64,000 nt of DNA from Methylorubrum thiocyanatum (GCA_014138645.1 JACJIB010000001.1:248001-312000), one strand, 5' to 3'; positions 8,813-20,119 are shown, counted from the stretch's first letter. Program-made: numbers and translations. The notes: a model not told the origin generated them from the sequence alone.

Positions 8813-8829
8813 TTCCGTACTGTACGGAA
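8813..8829 (+). promoter_or_regulatory. Palindromic operator candidate of the toxin-antitoxin pair
   Basis: A perfect inverted repeat, TTCCGTAC-T-GTACGGAA, lies 14 bases ahead of the antitoxin start. Phd/YefM antitoxins bind such palindromes to repress their own operon, so this is a likely operator. No clear -10/-35 pair was assigned. Confidence 0.65.
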
Positions 8830-8878
8830 GACATAGGTGTTCACAAGGCCGGCCGTGAACGGGTCGGAAGACGCACCC

Positions 8879-9676
8879 TCAAGCCGTCACGAACAACTCG
8901 CCCTTGCCGAGCGTCGCGAGATCGCCGGAGTAGCGCCGCAAGGTCCCGCCGAGCAGGCCGGCCTGCGCCGCGCCGAGGCGCTTGAGGCTCTGGGCCAGCA
9001 GGCGAACGAAGACCAGATCCGGCGTGCCGGTCTCGACGAAGGTCGGCAGCAGGGCGCCGTGGCTGCCCGCGATCAGCGTGCCGCGGCGCATGCCGTAGCC
9101 CGGATGGTCGCCGAGCGCGCCGGAGACGACGATGGTGCCGGCGATCATGCGCGAGCCGGCGTAGGTTCCGGCCGAGCCGGCCAGGATGATCCCCCGGCGC
9201 ATGCGGTCGCCGAGACCGTCGCCGGCCGCGCCCTTGATGACGAGCGTCGCGCCGTCGAGCCCGGCTTTCGCCGCATAGACCGCGCCGCCCGCATGGTCGC
9301 CAGCATCGCCCTCGACCGTGATCGTGCCGCCCGTGGCGCCGGTTCCGGCATAGGGGCCGGCCGATCCCGTCACCGTGAGCGTGCCCGCCGCCATGCCCTC
9401 GCCGAGGCGCTGGCCGACATCGCCCTCGACGCGGATCGACCCCTGCGAGAGCGCCGCGCCGACCCGGTCGAGCCGGGACGAGCCGCCCTCGATCACGAGG
9501 CTGTCGGAGCCGTCGAGGGAGATATCGAACGCGTCGCCGAGCGTCAGGCCGCGGCGGCTGGTGCCGATCGCGAGGCGGCCGGCCTCCGCCTCGGACAGCC
9601 CGCTCAAGGCGAGCGGGGTGATGTTGAGGAGGTCGACCCGCTCGGGCAGATCACCGCGCAGTCTCAGCGTGCTCAT
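8879..9676 (-). CDS. fhcC: FhcC, formyltransferase/hydrolase complex subunit C
   Basis: FhcC is the FwdC/FmdC-like subunit of the cytoplasmic Fhc complex, which moves the formyl group from H4MPT to methylofuran and hydrolyses it to formate. The 265 residues are dominated by a beta-helix of repeated GxxxG units (for example SAGPYAGTGATGG, AGDGLGDRMRRG and AGTYAGSRMIAG), shared with glutamate synthase C-terminal domains. The start overlaps the fhcD stop by four bases (ATGA). It is the last gene of fhcBADC. Confidence 0.95.
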   Translation of the reverse strand: MSTLRLRGDLPERVDLLNITPLALSGLSEAEAGRLAIGTSRRGLTLGDAFDISLDGSDSLVIEGGSSRLDRVGAALSQGSIRVEGDVGQRLGEGMAAGTLTVTGSAGPYAGTGATGGTITVEGDAGDHAGGAVYAAKAGLDGATLVIKGAAGDGLGDRMRRGIILAGSAGTYAGSRMIAGTIVVSGALGDHPGYGMRRGTLIAGSHGALLPTFVETGTPDLVFVRLLAQSLKRLGAAQAGLLGGTLRRYSGDLATLGKGELFVTA

Positions 9677-10608
9677 GCAGCGGGTTTCTCCAAGAGGTCG
9701 CGGAGGTGGTAGTGGTGGCGGCCGAGATTGCCGCCGTAATTGCCGGCGGTGACCGCCACCAGACCGTACTTGGCGCCGATCTCGGTGGCGGCGTGCAAGG
9801 CCGCGCGCATCGATTCGGCGACGCCCTGCGAGGTTAGGGCGTCGATGACGATCTCCAGCACCACGCCGCATTCGGGCGGCAGGGCCGAGCCGGCCCGACC
9901 TTTGAGCGTCGGGCAATAGGCGTCGTTGGTGGAGGCCATCATGCCCTTGGTGCGCCCGCCGACCTTCGAGCCGGAGCGGACGATGCCGCCGGGGAAGGGC
10001 AGGATCGCGCCGGGCACGGCCTTGGCCGCCTCGACCGCGATTTCGGCCACGATCAGCGTGTCGGCGTGCTTGCGGCCGAGGAACAGCAGGTTGCCGCCGC
10101 CGACCGCGCCGTCCACCGCGCGGGTCGAATCCTCGCACAGGAACTCGCCGTCCATGACGGGGATGCGCCAGTAGCGGCGCATCTTGCCCTGCGGGTCGGG
10201 CAGGCGCTTGGCGACGGCGAAGCCGTCACCGAAATAGCGGATCGCACCGCCGAGCTTGATCTTGTGCGGTCCGTCCACGCCGGCGAAGCAGGCGGTGCCG
10301 GGGCAGGTAAGGATGCACTGGCCGACGCGCTTGAGGAGCTGGTCCTTGAGCCCGTTCGGCTCGAAGCCGAACAGCAGGATGCGCACGCCGGGGCGGCCGT
10401 CCGGGGTTTCCTCCGGGGACAGTTCGGCGTCGATGCCGGCCTCGGCGCCGCAGCCGATCACCGAGGTGGCGAAGCCCGTCATCACCGTCGCCGCGATCAT
10501 CGCCCATTTCGGCGTGTCGTTGGTGACGATGATCGCGGTGCCCGCGACGTCGAAGGCTTCGGCGAAGGTGTCCTCGACCTTGATGCCGTTGAGGATGAGG
10601 TCGCTCAT
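9673..10608 (-). CDS. fhcD: FhcD, formylmethanofuran:H4MPT formyltransferase subunit
   Basis: FhcD is the Ftr-like transferase that carries the formyl group between H4MPT and methylofuran within the Fhc complex. The 311 residues start MSDLILNGIKVEDTFAEAF and contain TPKWAMIAATVMTGFATSV and GAILPFPGGIVRSGSKVGG, conserved in archaeal Ftr. It follows fhcA after 25 bases and overlaps fhcC by four. The bacterial protein works as part of a complex, unlike the free archaeal enzyme. Confidence 0.96.
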   Translation of the reverse strand: MSDLILNGIKVEDTFAEAFDVAGTAIIVTNDTPKWAMIAATVMTGFATSVIGCGAEAGIDAELSPEETPDGRPGVRILLFGFEPNGLKDQLLKRVGQCILTCPGTACFAGVDGPHKIKLGGAIRYFGDGFAVAKRLPDPQGKMRRYWRIPVMDGEFLCEDSTRAVDGAVGGGNLLFLGRKHADTLIVAEIAVEAAKAVPGAILPFPGGIVRSGSKVGGRTKGMMASTNDAYCPTLKGRAGSALPPECGVVLEIVIDALTSQGVAESMRAALHAATEIGAKYGLVAVTAGNYGGNLGRHHYHLRDLLEKPAA

Positions 10609-10633
10609 CGGATTCGTCCTATCACCCTCGCCA

Positions 10634-12280
10634 TCACGCCCGGCAGGCCACGTCTTCGAACGTCCCGGTGTTCTCCGGGAACGCGGCGTCCGGCACCGCG
10701 AAGGTGTCGAGTCCGGCGCCGAAGCGGTCCTGCAGGTAGCTCTCGGCGCGCTTCTCCATGCCGGCATCGGCCTCGACGTCGAGCGAGAGCGTTTTGCCTG
10801 AGAACCACGCCACGACCTCGCCGTCCTCGACGATCGGCTGGCCGTCCTTGAGCACCAGCTTGGCGTGGCTGAACATCGCCGTCCGGTCCTTCTGGTCGCG
10901 GTAGATCGCGACGTCGGCCTTGGCACCCTCGCGCAGGTGGCCGCGGTCGGTCAGGCCCAGAAGCTTGGCCGGACCGGAGCGCGTGAGCTGGGCGATCTCG
11001 CTGAAGCTGTACTCGCGCTCGATCTTCGGCAGGCCGGAGCGCTCGCCCACGACCGCCGGCAGCGTCGCGATTTCCCTGGCGCGCTCCTCGGCATCCATCA
11101 GCAGGTGGATGATGCGCGGATATTCGGTGAAGACGCCGCCATTGGGGTGGTCGGTCGTCAGGATGGTGCGCTCGGGGTTCGAGGAGAGCAGCATCAGCTC
11201 GAGCCCGATCGCCCATTGCAGCGACGAGACCGGGCCGCGCGGCCGGTAGAGGAACGGCACCACGCCGCCGCCCTCGGCATCGCCCGCCGACAGCACCCAC
11301 TTCTTCGGCTTGGCCCCTTTCCGGCCGCCGAACTGGCGCAGGATGTCGAGCGAGATCGTCACCGTCTGGCCGAACACCACCTGGCCCACATCGTAGGTCG
11401 CGTTGGGGTGAGCCTCCATCGCCGCGTTGATCCGCTCGGCGGCCGAGCGGAAGCCGCCGGTCATCGGGTTCTCGGGATCGACCACGCCGTAGGCGTAGAA
11501 CTGGGCGTGAGCGAAGTGGATGCGCCGCCCCTCCGCCGCCTCCAGCGTCGCCACGAGCGAGTCGTCGGCGCCGGGGAGCCCCAGATTGTTGCAGTGGACG
11601 TGCAGCGGGTGCGGTACGCCGATCTCCTCGACCGCGTCGAGCAGCGCCGACATGATCTTCCGGGTCGTGAGGCCGTAGCAGGGGATCTCGTCGTCGAGGC
11701 TGAGCTTCAGCACGCCGTCCTTGAAGGCCGAGGCGCCGCCCGCGTTGATGCACTTGACGCCCAGGCCCCGCGAATGGGCGAGCGTCTGCTGCACGAGATC
11801 GCGCACCGCCTGTTTGCCCTCGCCGTCACGCAGCAACTGCAGCAGGTGGTCGTCGTTGCCGAGGACAGCCAGACCGCCGCGGTCGAGCAGCGGGATGTCG
11901 GCGAGTTCGAGATGGGTCGCGAGCGCGTTCGAGGGCGGCAGCGCCGGCTCGACCGCGGTGGTGTAGCCCATCCGCGCGTAGTTGGCGCCGACCCAGCTGC
12001 CCGAGCCACCGGCATGGGCGAAGGGGTGGCCGTTGGGCGCGGATTCGCTGACGTAGAGGTCGGGCAGCAGCAGGCGGCTCATCACCACGTTGCCGCCGGC
12101 GATGTGCGAGTGGACCTCGACGCCGCCGGCCATCACCACGCAGCCCGTGGCGTCGATGGTGCGGTCGGGTTTGCGCTCGGAGGGGGCGACGACGCGGCCG
12201 TCCTCGATCCAGATGTCGCCGACGGCATCGCGCCCGGCCGTCGGATCGATCACCCGTCCGCCGTGGATGCGGGTCAGCAT
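10634..12280 (-). CDS. fhcA: FhcA, formyl-methylofuran hydrolase subunit
   Basis: FhcA is the amidohydrolase subunit that hydrolyses formyl-methylofuran to formate. The 548-residue protein has the metal-binding HSHIAGGN near residue 55, later His-containing segments (HVHCNNLG, HFAHAQFY) and the aspartate motif TTDHPNGG near the end of the barrel, as in urease-type amidohydrolases and FwdA/FmdA. Methylofuran is known to be tightly held in the bacterial complex. It starts 7 bases inside fhcB, so the two are coupled. Confidence 0.96.
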   Translation of the reverse strand: MLTRIHGGRVIDPTAGRDAVGDIWIEDGRVVAPSERKPDRTIDATGCVVMAGGVEVHSHIAGGNVVMSRLLLPDLYVSESAPNGHPFAHAGGSGSWVGANYARMGYTTAVEPALPPSNALATHLELADIPLLDRGGLAVLGNDDHLLQLLRDGEGKQAVRDLVQQTLAHSRGLGVKCINAGGASAFKDGVLKLSLDDEIPCYGLTTRKIMSALLDAVEEIGVPHPLHVHCNNLGLPGADDSLVATLEAAEGRRIHFAHAQFYAYGVVDPENPMTGGFRSAAERINAAMEAHPNATYDVGQVVFGQTVTISLDILRQFGGRKGAKPKKWVLSAGDAEGGGVVPFLYRPRGPVSSLQWAIGLELMLLSSNPERTILTTDHPNGGVFTEYPRIIHLLMDAEERAREIATLPAVVGERSGLPKIEREYSFSEIAQLTRSGPAKLLGLTDRGHLREGAKADVAIYRDQKDRTAMFSHAKLVLKDGQPIVEDGEVVAWFSGKTLSLDVEADAGMEKRAESYLQDRFGAGLDTFAVPDAAFPENTGTFEDVACRA

Positions 12281-13350
12281 GAGACACCCTTCTCGATGAG
12301 GCGGTCGCGGATCCGTGCGAGCACGCCGGCGGCGGTCTGCGCGTCCGTGGCAGCCTTCGGTTCCGTGTAGGCGATGACGCCGCGCCGCTCGTTCCAGAGC
12401 GCGCCGCCGACGTTTTGTCCGGGCACGCCCACGGTGATGACGATCTCCGCCGTCTCGCCCGCGGCCTCCGGGGAGCCCTCGCCGACGATGGCCACCGTCG
12501 GCAGGCTGCCGAGCCAAGCCGGGCGCGGGGCCGGCAGCGAGGCGAGCCACAGGGCGGCGTCGGCCTCGCCCGCGGCGATCTGGCGGGCGCTGTCGAAGCG
12601 CCAGGGATCGTGCTCGGGCTGATGACGGCCGAAGCCGACCCGGGGCGCCTGACCGGTGGTCCAGGCGGAGAGCTGCACGGCGGCGCGACCCTGGAACGGG
12701 TCGGCGAGCGTGAGCGCGAAGAAGCGGGTGGATTCGTTGAGATCGCGGATCAGGCCCTGGAGCATCTCCACGCCAAGTTCGCCGACCTCCTCCGGATCGT
12801 AGACCACGACGCCGTACTGGGCGGCGTACAGGCGCCGGGCGAGGTCGGCATAGGCCGCCTCACCGGCAAGGTGCCCCTTGGCGAAGGCGCGCAGGTGCCC
12901 GAGCGAGACGGCGAGGCCGCCGGCCTCCGCCGCGTAGGCGACGTGGCGGGTGGCGCCGTTCTGCGGTCCGCCGAGCGAGAGCAGGGCACGTTCGCCGCCC
13001 GCCGCGCGTCCGCGGCTCGGAGCCGCTTCGGCGATCTCGGCGATCAGGTCGCCGTCCCAGGGGCGGTTGCCGAGGATCAGAACCACATCGGCCCGGCCGA
13101 TGGTCTCGGCCCGCGTCGTGGTCATCGCGCCGCCGGCGCTCAGCGCGCCGAGTTCGGCGTAGACGCTGGGGCCGGAGACCGGGTCGAGCGAGGCGCCCAG
13201 CGTCTCGGCCAGCCGGTAGGCGGCACGCAGCGCCGAGACCTCGGCGCTCAGCCCCGCGAGCACCGGCACGCGTGACGCGGCCAGCAGGTCGGCAGCGGCT
13301 TCCACCGCCGCGTCCACATCCGCCGCGCCTCCCTTCACCCAGGCTGCCAT
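12274..13350 (-). CDS. fhcB: FhcB, non-redox FwdB-like subunit
   Basis: FhcB corresponds to FwdB/FmdB, the molybdopterin subunit of archaeal formylmethanofuran dehydrogenase. At 358 residues it is shorter than its archaeal relatives. Its only cysteine is the last residue, so it lacks the ligands for an iron-sulfur cluster and the Cys/Sec metal ligand. This fits the known role of the bacterial complex as a hydrolase rather than a redox enzyme. The domain still shows ADVVLILGNRPWDGDL and a dinucleotide-like C-terminal part. It is the first gene of fhcBADC. Confidence 0.94.
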   Translation of the reverse strand: MAAWVKGGAADVDAAVEAAADLLAASRVPVLAGLSAEVSALRAAYRLAETLGASLDPVSGPSVYAELGALSAGGAMTTTRAETIGRADVVLILGNRPWDGDLIAEIAEAAPSRGRAAGGERALLSLGGPQNGATRHVAYAAEAGGLAVSLGHLRAFAKGHLAGEAAYADLARRLYAAQYGVVVYDPEEVGELGVEMLQGLIRDLNESTRFFALTLADPFQGRAAVQLSAWTTGQAPRVGFGRHQPEHDPWRFDSARQIAAGEADAALWLASLPAPRPAWLGSLPTVAIVGEGSPEAAGETAEIVITVGVPGQNVGGALWNERRGVIAYTEPKAATDAQTAAGVLARIRDRLIEKGVSC

Positions 13351-13802
13351 GCTTCCTCACCGTCGTTTCTTCGGGCATCCCCGCATCGAGGCGGGGCGAA
13401 AGACGGTCATGTCCGAAGGATGCCGGGACGACATCCCTGGTGGAGCCTCAAGCGTCTCGAAACCCCGGCTCGGGTTCGAGAAGGACGGCTCGGACCGGCT
13501 CCGCGAAAGGGAGCGGGGTGGTTTTGCCTCCCCGAGCCGGAGCCTGCAAGCCCCCGGCGAAGTTTGCGTCGAGGATTTCGTGCATCGGCCCGCGCCCTTG
13601 CCGCGATGGTCCGGCGATGATCCGGTGCGACGACAGCCTCCGTCCGTCTCATTCGCCGCTCCTTGCGCCGTTCCTTGCGCCGTCGCTCGCGGATGCGTCC
13701 GGCGAGGTTGTCGCGGGCGCCGCAGCATGGGAGAAGCCGCCCGCATCGCCGGGCGCGTGTGCGCCGGTCGGGCCGGCAGCTTTTGCGGGAGGGAGTGAGA
13801 CC
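13351..13802. promoter_or_regulatory. Divergent control region between fhcB and beta-RFAP synthase
   Basis: These 452 bases separate the two outward-facing C1 operons and must hold both promoters. A hairpin with a 6-base stem, CCCCGC-ATCGAG-GCGGGG (13379-13396), lies 28 bases upstream of fhcB in its leader. Open frames here have arginine/proline-rich, non-coding-like composition. No confident promoter boxes were found. Confidence 0.55.
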
Positions 13803-14804
13803 GTGGCCGAGGTCCCGGACCAGACGGGTGAGACCGTGAGCGCCCCGCGCGCCGCCGGCAAGGCCATCAACGCCGTGCGGGTCCGCGCCCCCGCACGGCT
13901 GCATTTCGGTTTTCTCGATCTCAACGGCGGCCTCGGGCGCCGCTTCGGCAGCATCGGCCTCGCCCTCGACGCGCCCGCCGTGCAACTCGTGGCCCGCCCC
14001 GCCAAACGCGTCTCCGCCAGCGGCCCCGAGGCCGAGCGGGTGCGTGCCAACCTGCTCGCGGCGGCCTCCTATCTCGACGTGCCGGACACCGTGGCGATCG
14101 AGGTCGAGGAGGCCATTCCGGCCCATGCCGGCTTCGGTTCGGGCACGCAGGTCGCGCTCGCGGTCGCCGCCGCGCTCGCGCGCCTCAACGGGCGCCCCTT
14201 CGCCCCGGCCGACTTCGCCGACGTGCTCGACCGCGGCAACCGTTCCGGCGTCGGGCTGGCCGCCTTCACCGAGGGTGGTCTGATCGTCGATGGCGGCCGC
14301 GACGATTCCGGCGCGCCGCCCCCCGTCATCGCCCGGCTGCCCTATCCGGATGACTGGCGGGTCGTGCTGATCCTCGATGAAGCCATGACCGGCGTGCATG
14401 GCTCGCGTGAGACGGAAGCGTTTCGCGATCTGCCGCCCTTCGCGGCGGCCCAGGCCGCCGAGATCTGCCGGATCGTGCTGATGCAGGTTCTGCCGGCGGC
14501 CGCGACCGCCGAGCCCGACGGTTTCGGCGCCGGCATCACGCAGATCCAGAAGCGGATCGGCGATCATTTCGCTCCCCATCAGGGCGGGCGCTTCGCCAGC
14601 CCCGCCGTGGCCGAGGCGCTCGCCGCCATCGCGGCGGCCGGCGTGCCCGGCTACGGTCAAAGTTCCTGGGGGCCGACCGGCTTCGCGCTGATGCCCTCGC
14701 AGAGGGAGGCGGAGGCGCTGGTCGCGGCACTGGCACGGCCCGGCCGCCTGCGCTTCGTCATCGCCCGCGGGCGCAACGTCGGCGCCTCGGTCGCCGAAGT
14801 TTAG
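13803..14804 (+). CDS. Beta-RFAP synthase (methanopterin biosynthesis)
   Basis: Beta-ribofuranosylaminobenzene 5'-phosphate synthase condenses an aromatic acid with PRPP and is the first committed step of (dephospho)tetrahydromethanopterin synthesis. The 333 residues belong to the GHMP-kinase-like family: RVRAPARLHFGFLDLNG at the start and the ATP-site-like PAHAGFGSGTQVALA, then GNRSGVGLAAFTEGG. In M. extorquens this gene has been called orf4. The GTG at 13803 is chosen because GGGAGGGAG lies just upstream and the length fits; an in-frame GTG farther in is possible. mtdB follows after 110 bases. Confidence 0.9.
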   Translation: MAEVPDQTGETVSAPRAAGKAINAVRVRAPARLHFGFLDLNGGLGRRFGSIGLALDAPAVQLVARPAKRVSASGPEAERVRANLLAAASYLDVPDTVAIEVEEAIPAHAGFGSGTQVALAVAAALARLNGRPFAPADFADVLDRGNRSGVGLAAFTEGGLIVDGGRDDSGAPPPVIARLPYPDDWRVVLILDEAMTGVHGSRETEAFRDLPPFAAAQAAEICRIVLMQVLPAAATAEPDGFGAGITQIQKRIGDHFAPHQGGRFASPAVAEALAAIAAAGVPGYGQSSWGPTGFALMPSQREAEALVAALARPGRLRFVIARGRNVGASVAEV

Positions 14805-14914
14805 AGCTTTTTCTTTTTCACGGTTCAAAGAAACCTGCGCTTGACCGGCGCCAGCCGTTCCGGTTTTGCACCTGAAGCGCCTCACAAGGGCGCGATCACG
14901 GGAGAGGAAACACC

Positions 14915-15808
14915 ATGGCCCGCTCGATCCTGCACATGCTGACGCCGCTCAAGCACATGAGCCCGTTCGACGTGAACATGGCGATCGATGCCGGTTTCGA
15001 GACGCTGATCCCCTACACGAACGTCGATCTCGCCGACGTCGTCTCCCTGACCCAGGACTCGATCTTCTCCCGCGCGCCGCAGGACGGCGTGCGCACCGGC
15101 ATCTTCATCGGCGGCAAGAACGCCGAGCTGGCGCTCGATATGGTGGACCGGGCGAAGAAGGCGTTCGTGCCGCCCTTCGTCAACCACGTCTTCGCCGATC
15201 CGGCCGGCTCCTTCACCACCGGCGCGGCGATGGTCGCCGAGGTGAACCGGGCGCTGAAAGCCCGGTTCTCGACCGACCTCAAGGGCAAGCGCATCGTCAT
15301 CTTCGGTGGCGCGGGCGTCGTCGCCTACGTCGCTGCGGTGATCGGCGCGCTGGAGGGCGCGCAGACCGTGCTCGTCGGCCATGACGGCGAGGAGCGCGTC
15401 TCGAAGATCGCCTTCACCATGAAGTGGCGCTTCGGCATCGACGTCGGCGCCGTCGACGGAACCGCGCCCGAGGCGCGGCGCGCGGCCATCACGGACGCCG
15501 ACGTGATCCTCTCGGCGGGCCCCGCCGGCGTCTCGATCCTGACGGCGGAGGATCTCGAATCCGCGCCCAAGCTCCTGGTTGCCTCGGACGTCAACGCGGT
15601 GCCCCCGGCCGGCATCGCCGGGATCGACGTCAACGCCGTCGACGTGGCCCTGCCGGTCGGCAAGGGCGTCGGCATCGGTGCGCTCGCGGTCGGCAACGTG
15701 AAGTACCAGACCCAGTGCCGCCTGTTCCGCCAGATGCTGGAGGCGCAGGAGCCGCTCTGCCTCGACTTCCGCGACGCCTACAAGCTCGCCGTCGAGATCG
15801 CCGGCTGA
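14915..15808 (+). CDS. mtdB: MtdB, NAD(P)-dependent methylene-H4MPT dehydrogenase
   Basis: MtdB oxidises methylene-dH4MPT to methenyl-dH4MPT with NAD or NADP, the second step of formaldehyde oxidation. The 297 residues begin MARSILHMLTPLKHMSPFDV. The nucleotide-binding fold is visible at KGKRIVIFGGAGVVAYVAAV (about residues 123-142), with NHVFADPAGSFTTGAAM before it in the pterin-binding region. The ATG has GGAGAGGAAA upstream. The product feeds Mch, encoded two genes downstream. Confidence 0.96.
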   Translation: MARSILHMLTPLKHMSPFDVNMAIDAGFETLIPYTNVDLADVVSLTQDSIFSRAPQDGVRTGIFIGGKNAELALDMVDRAKKAFVPPFVNHVFADPAGSFTTGAAMVAEVNRALKARFSTDLKGKRIVIFGGAGVVAYVAAVIGALEGAQTVLVGHDGEERVSKIAFTMKWRFGIDVGAVDGTAPEARRAAITDADVILSAGPAGVSILTAEDLESAPKLLVASDVNAVPPAGIAGIDVNAVDVALPVGKGVGIGALAVGNVKYQTQCRLFRQMLEAQEPLCLDFRDAYKLAVEIAG

Positions 15809-15849
15809 GGCCGCCGCTGCGTTCGCCGCCGAGCCCGCCACTGCGTTCC

Positions 15850-17968
<2,119 letters not shown>

Positions 17969-17983
17969 GGCGCTGAAACGCAA

Positions 17984-18119
17984 CCCTCTCCCCTCTGCGG
18001 GAGAGGGCGGCCCCTGCGTCGGCAGGGATCGGGAGAGGGGAGCGCCGGTCCGGGAAGGACCTCAGCCGGCCCCTCACCCGCCTGCTCCGCAGGCACCCTC
18101 TCCCGCGGAGGGGAGAGGG
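17984..18119. repeat. Palindromic intergenic repeat between mch and the RimK-like gene
   Basis: This 136-base element is bounded by two hairpins of the same sequence type: CCCTCTCCC...GGGAGAGGG at 17984-18007 and a second copy ending at 18119. Another hairpin, GCCTGCTCCGCAGGC, lies in the middle. A related element lies at 63207-63399, so this is a dispersed repeat. It may also act as a terminator or stabiliser of the mch transcript. Confidence 0.8.
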
Positions 18120-18143
18120 ATAAAAGAATCGGAAAAAGAGCGA

Positions 18144-19058
18144 ATGCGCATCGGGCTCGCGGCCGACAACGGCAATTGGCACAAGGCGCGGCTGCGGGAG
18201 GCATTGCGGGGCCTCGGTGTCGAGCCGGTGCTGTTCTCGCTGGCCGACGTCGCCGTGATGACCGGCGGCGGCGAGCCCCTGCGGGTGCCCGGCTTCGCGG
18301 ACGGTCTGCCGGACGGGGTCCTGCTGCGCACCATCGCCGGCGGCACCTTCGAGGCCACCACCATGCGGCTCGGCGTGCTGCATGCCCTCGTCGCCTCCGG
18401 CGTCACCGTCTGGAACGGGCCGACGGCCATCGAGCGCTCGGTGGACAAGGCGGCGACCTCCCTCCTGATTGCCCGCGCCGGCCTGCCGACGCCGGACACC
18501 TTCGTCGTCTCCAAGCGCGAGGCGGCGGCCGAGATCGTCGCCCGCGAGGCGCGGCCGGGCAAGCCGATCGTGCTCAAGCCCCTGTTCGGCTCGCAGGGCG
18601 AGGGGCTGATGCTCCTCGAAAACCCGGACGATTTGCCGGCGCAGGAAACCGTCAGCGGCGTCTATTACCTCCAGCGCTACGTGCCGCGCTCGGACGGGCT
18701 GTGGCGCGACTACCGCGTCTTCGTCTGCGAGGGGCGGGCCATCGCCGGGATGATCCGCGAGGGCGACGGCTGGATCACCAACGTCCACCGCGGCGGCCGG
18801 CCCTTCGCCTGGGACGTGCCGGCCCGCGCCGCTGAACTGGCCGAAGCCGCCGCCGCGGCGGTCGGCGTCGATTACACCGGGATCGATCTGGTCGAGGATG
18901 GGGAGGGCGGCTTCCTCGTTCTGGAGGTGAACTCGATGCCGGCTTGGTCCGGCCTGCAGCAGGTGACGGAGGTCGACATCGCCGGAGCGGTCGCCCGCGG
19001 CTTCCTCAACGCGGTGCGCGCGGCGCGTCCGCCGCGGCTGGTCTCGGCGCTCGGATGA
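18144..19058 (+). CDS. RimK-like ATP-grasp ligase (Orf5 type)
   Basis: This 304-residue ATP-grasp protein is related to RimK and to archaeal MptN, the H4MPT:glutamate ligase. It begins MRIGLAADNGNWHKARLREA. GPTAIERSVDKAATSLLIAR is the start of the ATP-grasp domain. PIVLKPLFGSQGEGLMLLE is the ATP loop, RDYRVFVCEGRAIAGMIRE the central strand, and VDYTGIDLVEDG with FLVLEVNSMPAWSGLQ the metal-binding end. M. extorquens literature calls this gene orf5 and finds it needed for dH4MPT. Glutamyl or similar ligation to the cofactor is inferred from the family. The next gene overlaps by four bases. Confidence 0.85.
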   Translation: MRIGLAADNGNWHKARLREALRGLGVEPVLFSLADVAVMTGGGEPLRVPGFADGLPDGVLLRTIAGGTFEATTMRLGVLHALVASGVTVWNGPTAIERSVDKAATSLLIARAGLPTPDTFVVSKREAAAEIVAREARPGKPIVLKPLFGSQGEGLMLLENPDDLPAQETVSGVYYLQRYVPRSDGLWRDYRVFVCEGRAIAGMIREGDGWITNVHRGGRPFAWDVPARAAELAEAAAAAVGVDYTGIDLVEDGEGGFLVLEVNSMPAWSGLQQVTEVDIAGAVARGFLNAVRAARPPRLVSALG

Positions 19059-19930
19059 GCGCGGCGGCGCCCGGCGGTCTGCCCGCAGCGACGGTGGCCG
19101 ATCTCTATCGCGCCGCCTGCCTTGCCGAACTCGACGCCCTGAAGCCCGGCAACGTCCACACTTACGCCCCCGGCCACCGCATGGTGACCGCCGATTTCGT
19201 CACCAGCGCCGACGTCTCCGCGGCGTGCCTCGCCGAGCCCGGCGCGCGGGTCGGGCGGCGGATCCGCGGCGGGGTCGAGGCAACCTTCGCGGCCGTGGGC
19301 CAGAACACCAATCTCGGCATCCTGCTTCTGTGCGCCCCACTCGCCCGAGCCGCGGAAGCCTCAGGCCCGCTGACCGAGGCGCTGAACGCGGTTCTGACGG
19401 ATTTCGATGTCTCGGATGCCCGCGATGTGTTCGCGGCGATCCGCCGGGCCAATCCCGGCGGGCTCGGCCGGGCCGCGCGCCACGACGTGTCCCAGGCGAT
19501 GCCCGAGGACGGCCCGGTCCCGCCGCTGCGCGCGGCGATGACGGAGGCCGCCCCGCGCGACCGCATTGCCCGTGCCTACATCGACGGCTTCCGCGATCTG
19601 TTCGCCATCGGCCTTCCCGCGCTCGCAGAGGCCCGGACCCGCGGCCTTGCCCCGCCCTGGACCACGACGGCGGTCCACCTCGCCTACCTGACCGGCGTGC
19701 CGGACAGCCACATCGCCCGCAAGCACGGGCCCGAGCGGGCCGAAGCGGTGCGCGCCGAGGCGGGGGAGAGACTCTCCGGTATCGATCTCGCCACGGCACC
19801 GGTCGAGCGGCTCCTGGACTACGACCGCGTGCTGAAGGAAGCCGGGCTCAACCCCGGCACGAGCGCCGATTTCACCGTCGCGACGCTGTTCCTCGATGCC
19901 CTTCTGGCGGCCCGCGGCGAGACATCCTGA
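19055..19930 (+). CDS. CitG/MdcB-like triphosphoribosyl-dephospho-CoA synthase family protein (Orf7 type)
   Basis: This 291-residue helical protein resembles CitG/MdcB, which make triphosphoribosyl-dephospho-CoA. It has KPGNVHTYAPGHRM near residue 30, GVEATFAAVGQNTNLGILLL around 70-90, and NPGTSADFTVATLFLDAL at the end, all family landmarks. No citrate or malonate decarboxylase genes are nearby. Its constant position between mch and fae (orf7 in M. extorquens) points to a step in dH4MPT or methylofuran synthesis, possibly a phosphoribosyl transfer. The start overlaps the previous gene's stop (ATGA). Confidence 0.82.
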   Translation: MSAAAPGGLPAATVADLYRAACLAELDALKPGNVHTYAPGHRMVTADFVTSADVSAACLAEPGARVGRRIRGGVEATFAAVGQNTNLGILLLCAPLARAAEASGPLTEALNAVLTDFDVSDARDVFAAIRRANPGGLGRAARHDVSQAMPEDGPVPPLRAAMTEAAPRDRIARAYIDGFRDLFAIGLPALAEARTRGLAPPWTTTAVHLAYLTGVPDSHIARKHGPERAEAVRAEAGERLSGIDLATAPVERLLDYDRVLKEAGLNPGTSADFTVATLFLDALLAARGETS

Positions 19931-20119
19931 GCCTTTGCCGGGCCCGCGCCCGCGAGGGGACGAATCTTCGCGCGTCAAGGCCCCCGGCTACCCAAAAAAT
20001 CGCCGATTTCAGGGCCTTGCGCGGGTTGTTCGGCGCCGGAGCCCGCTGTAGGGTCCGCGCCGCTATCCGGGCAAACCGGCTCGGCTCTCGGCCGGGCGCC
20101 GCAAACAAGGATGGCTTCC

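Noticed and set aside
13357..13746. A minus-strand frame of 129 residues in the fhc control region
   Set aside because: Arg/Pro/Ser-rich, no ribosome site, and it covers the leader of fhcB.
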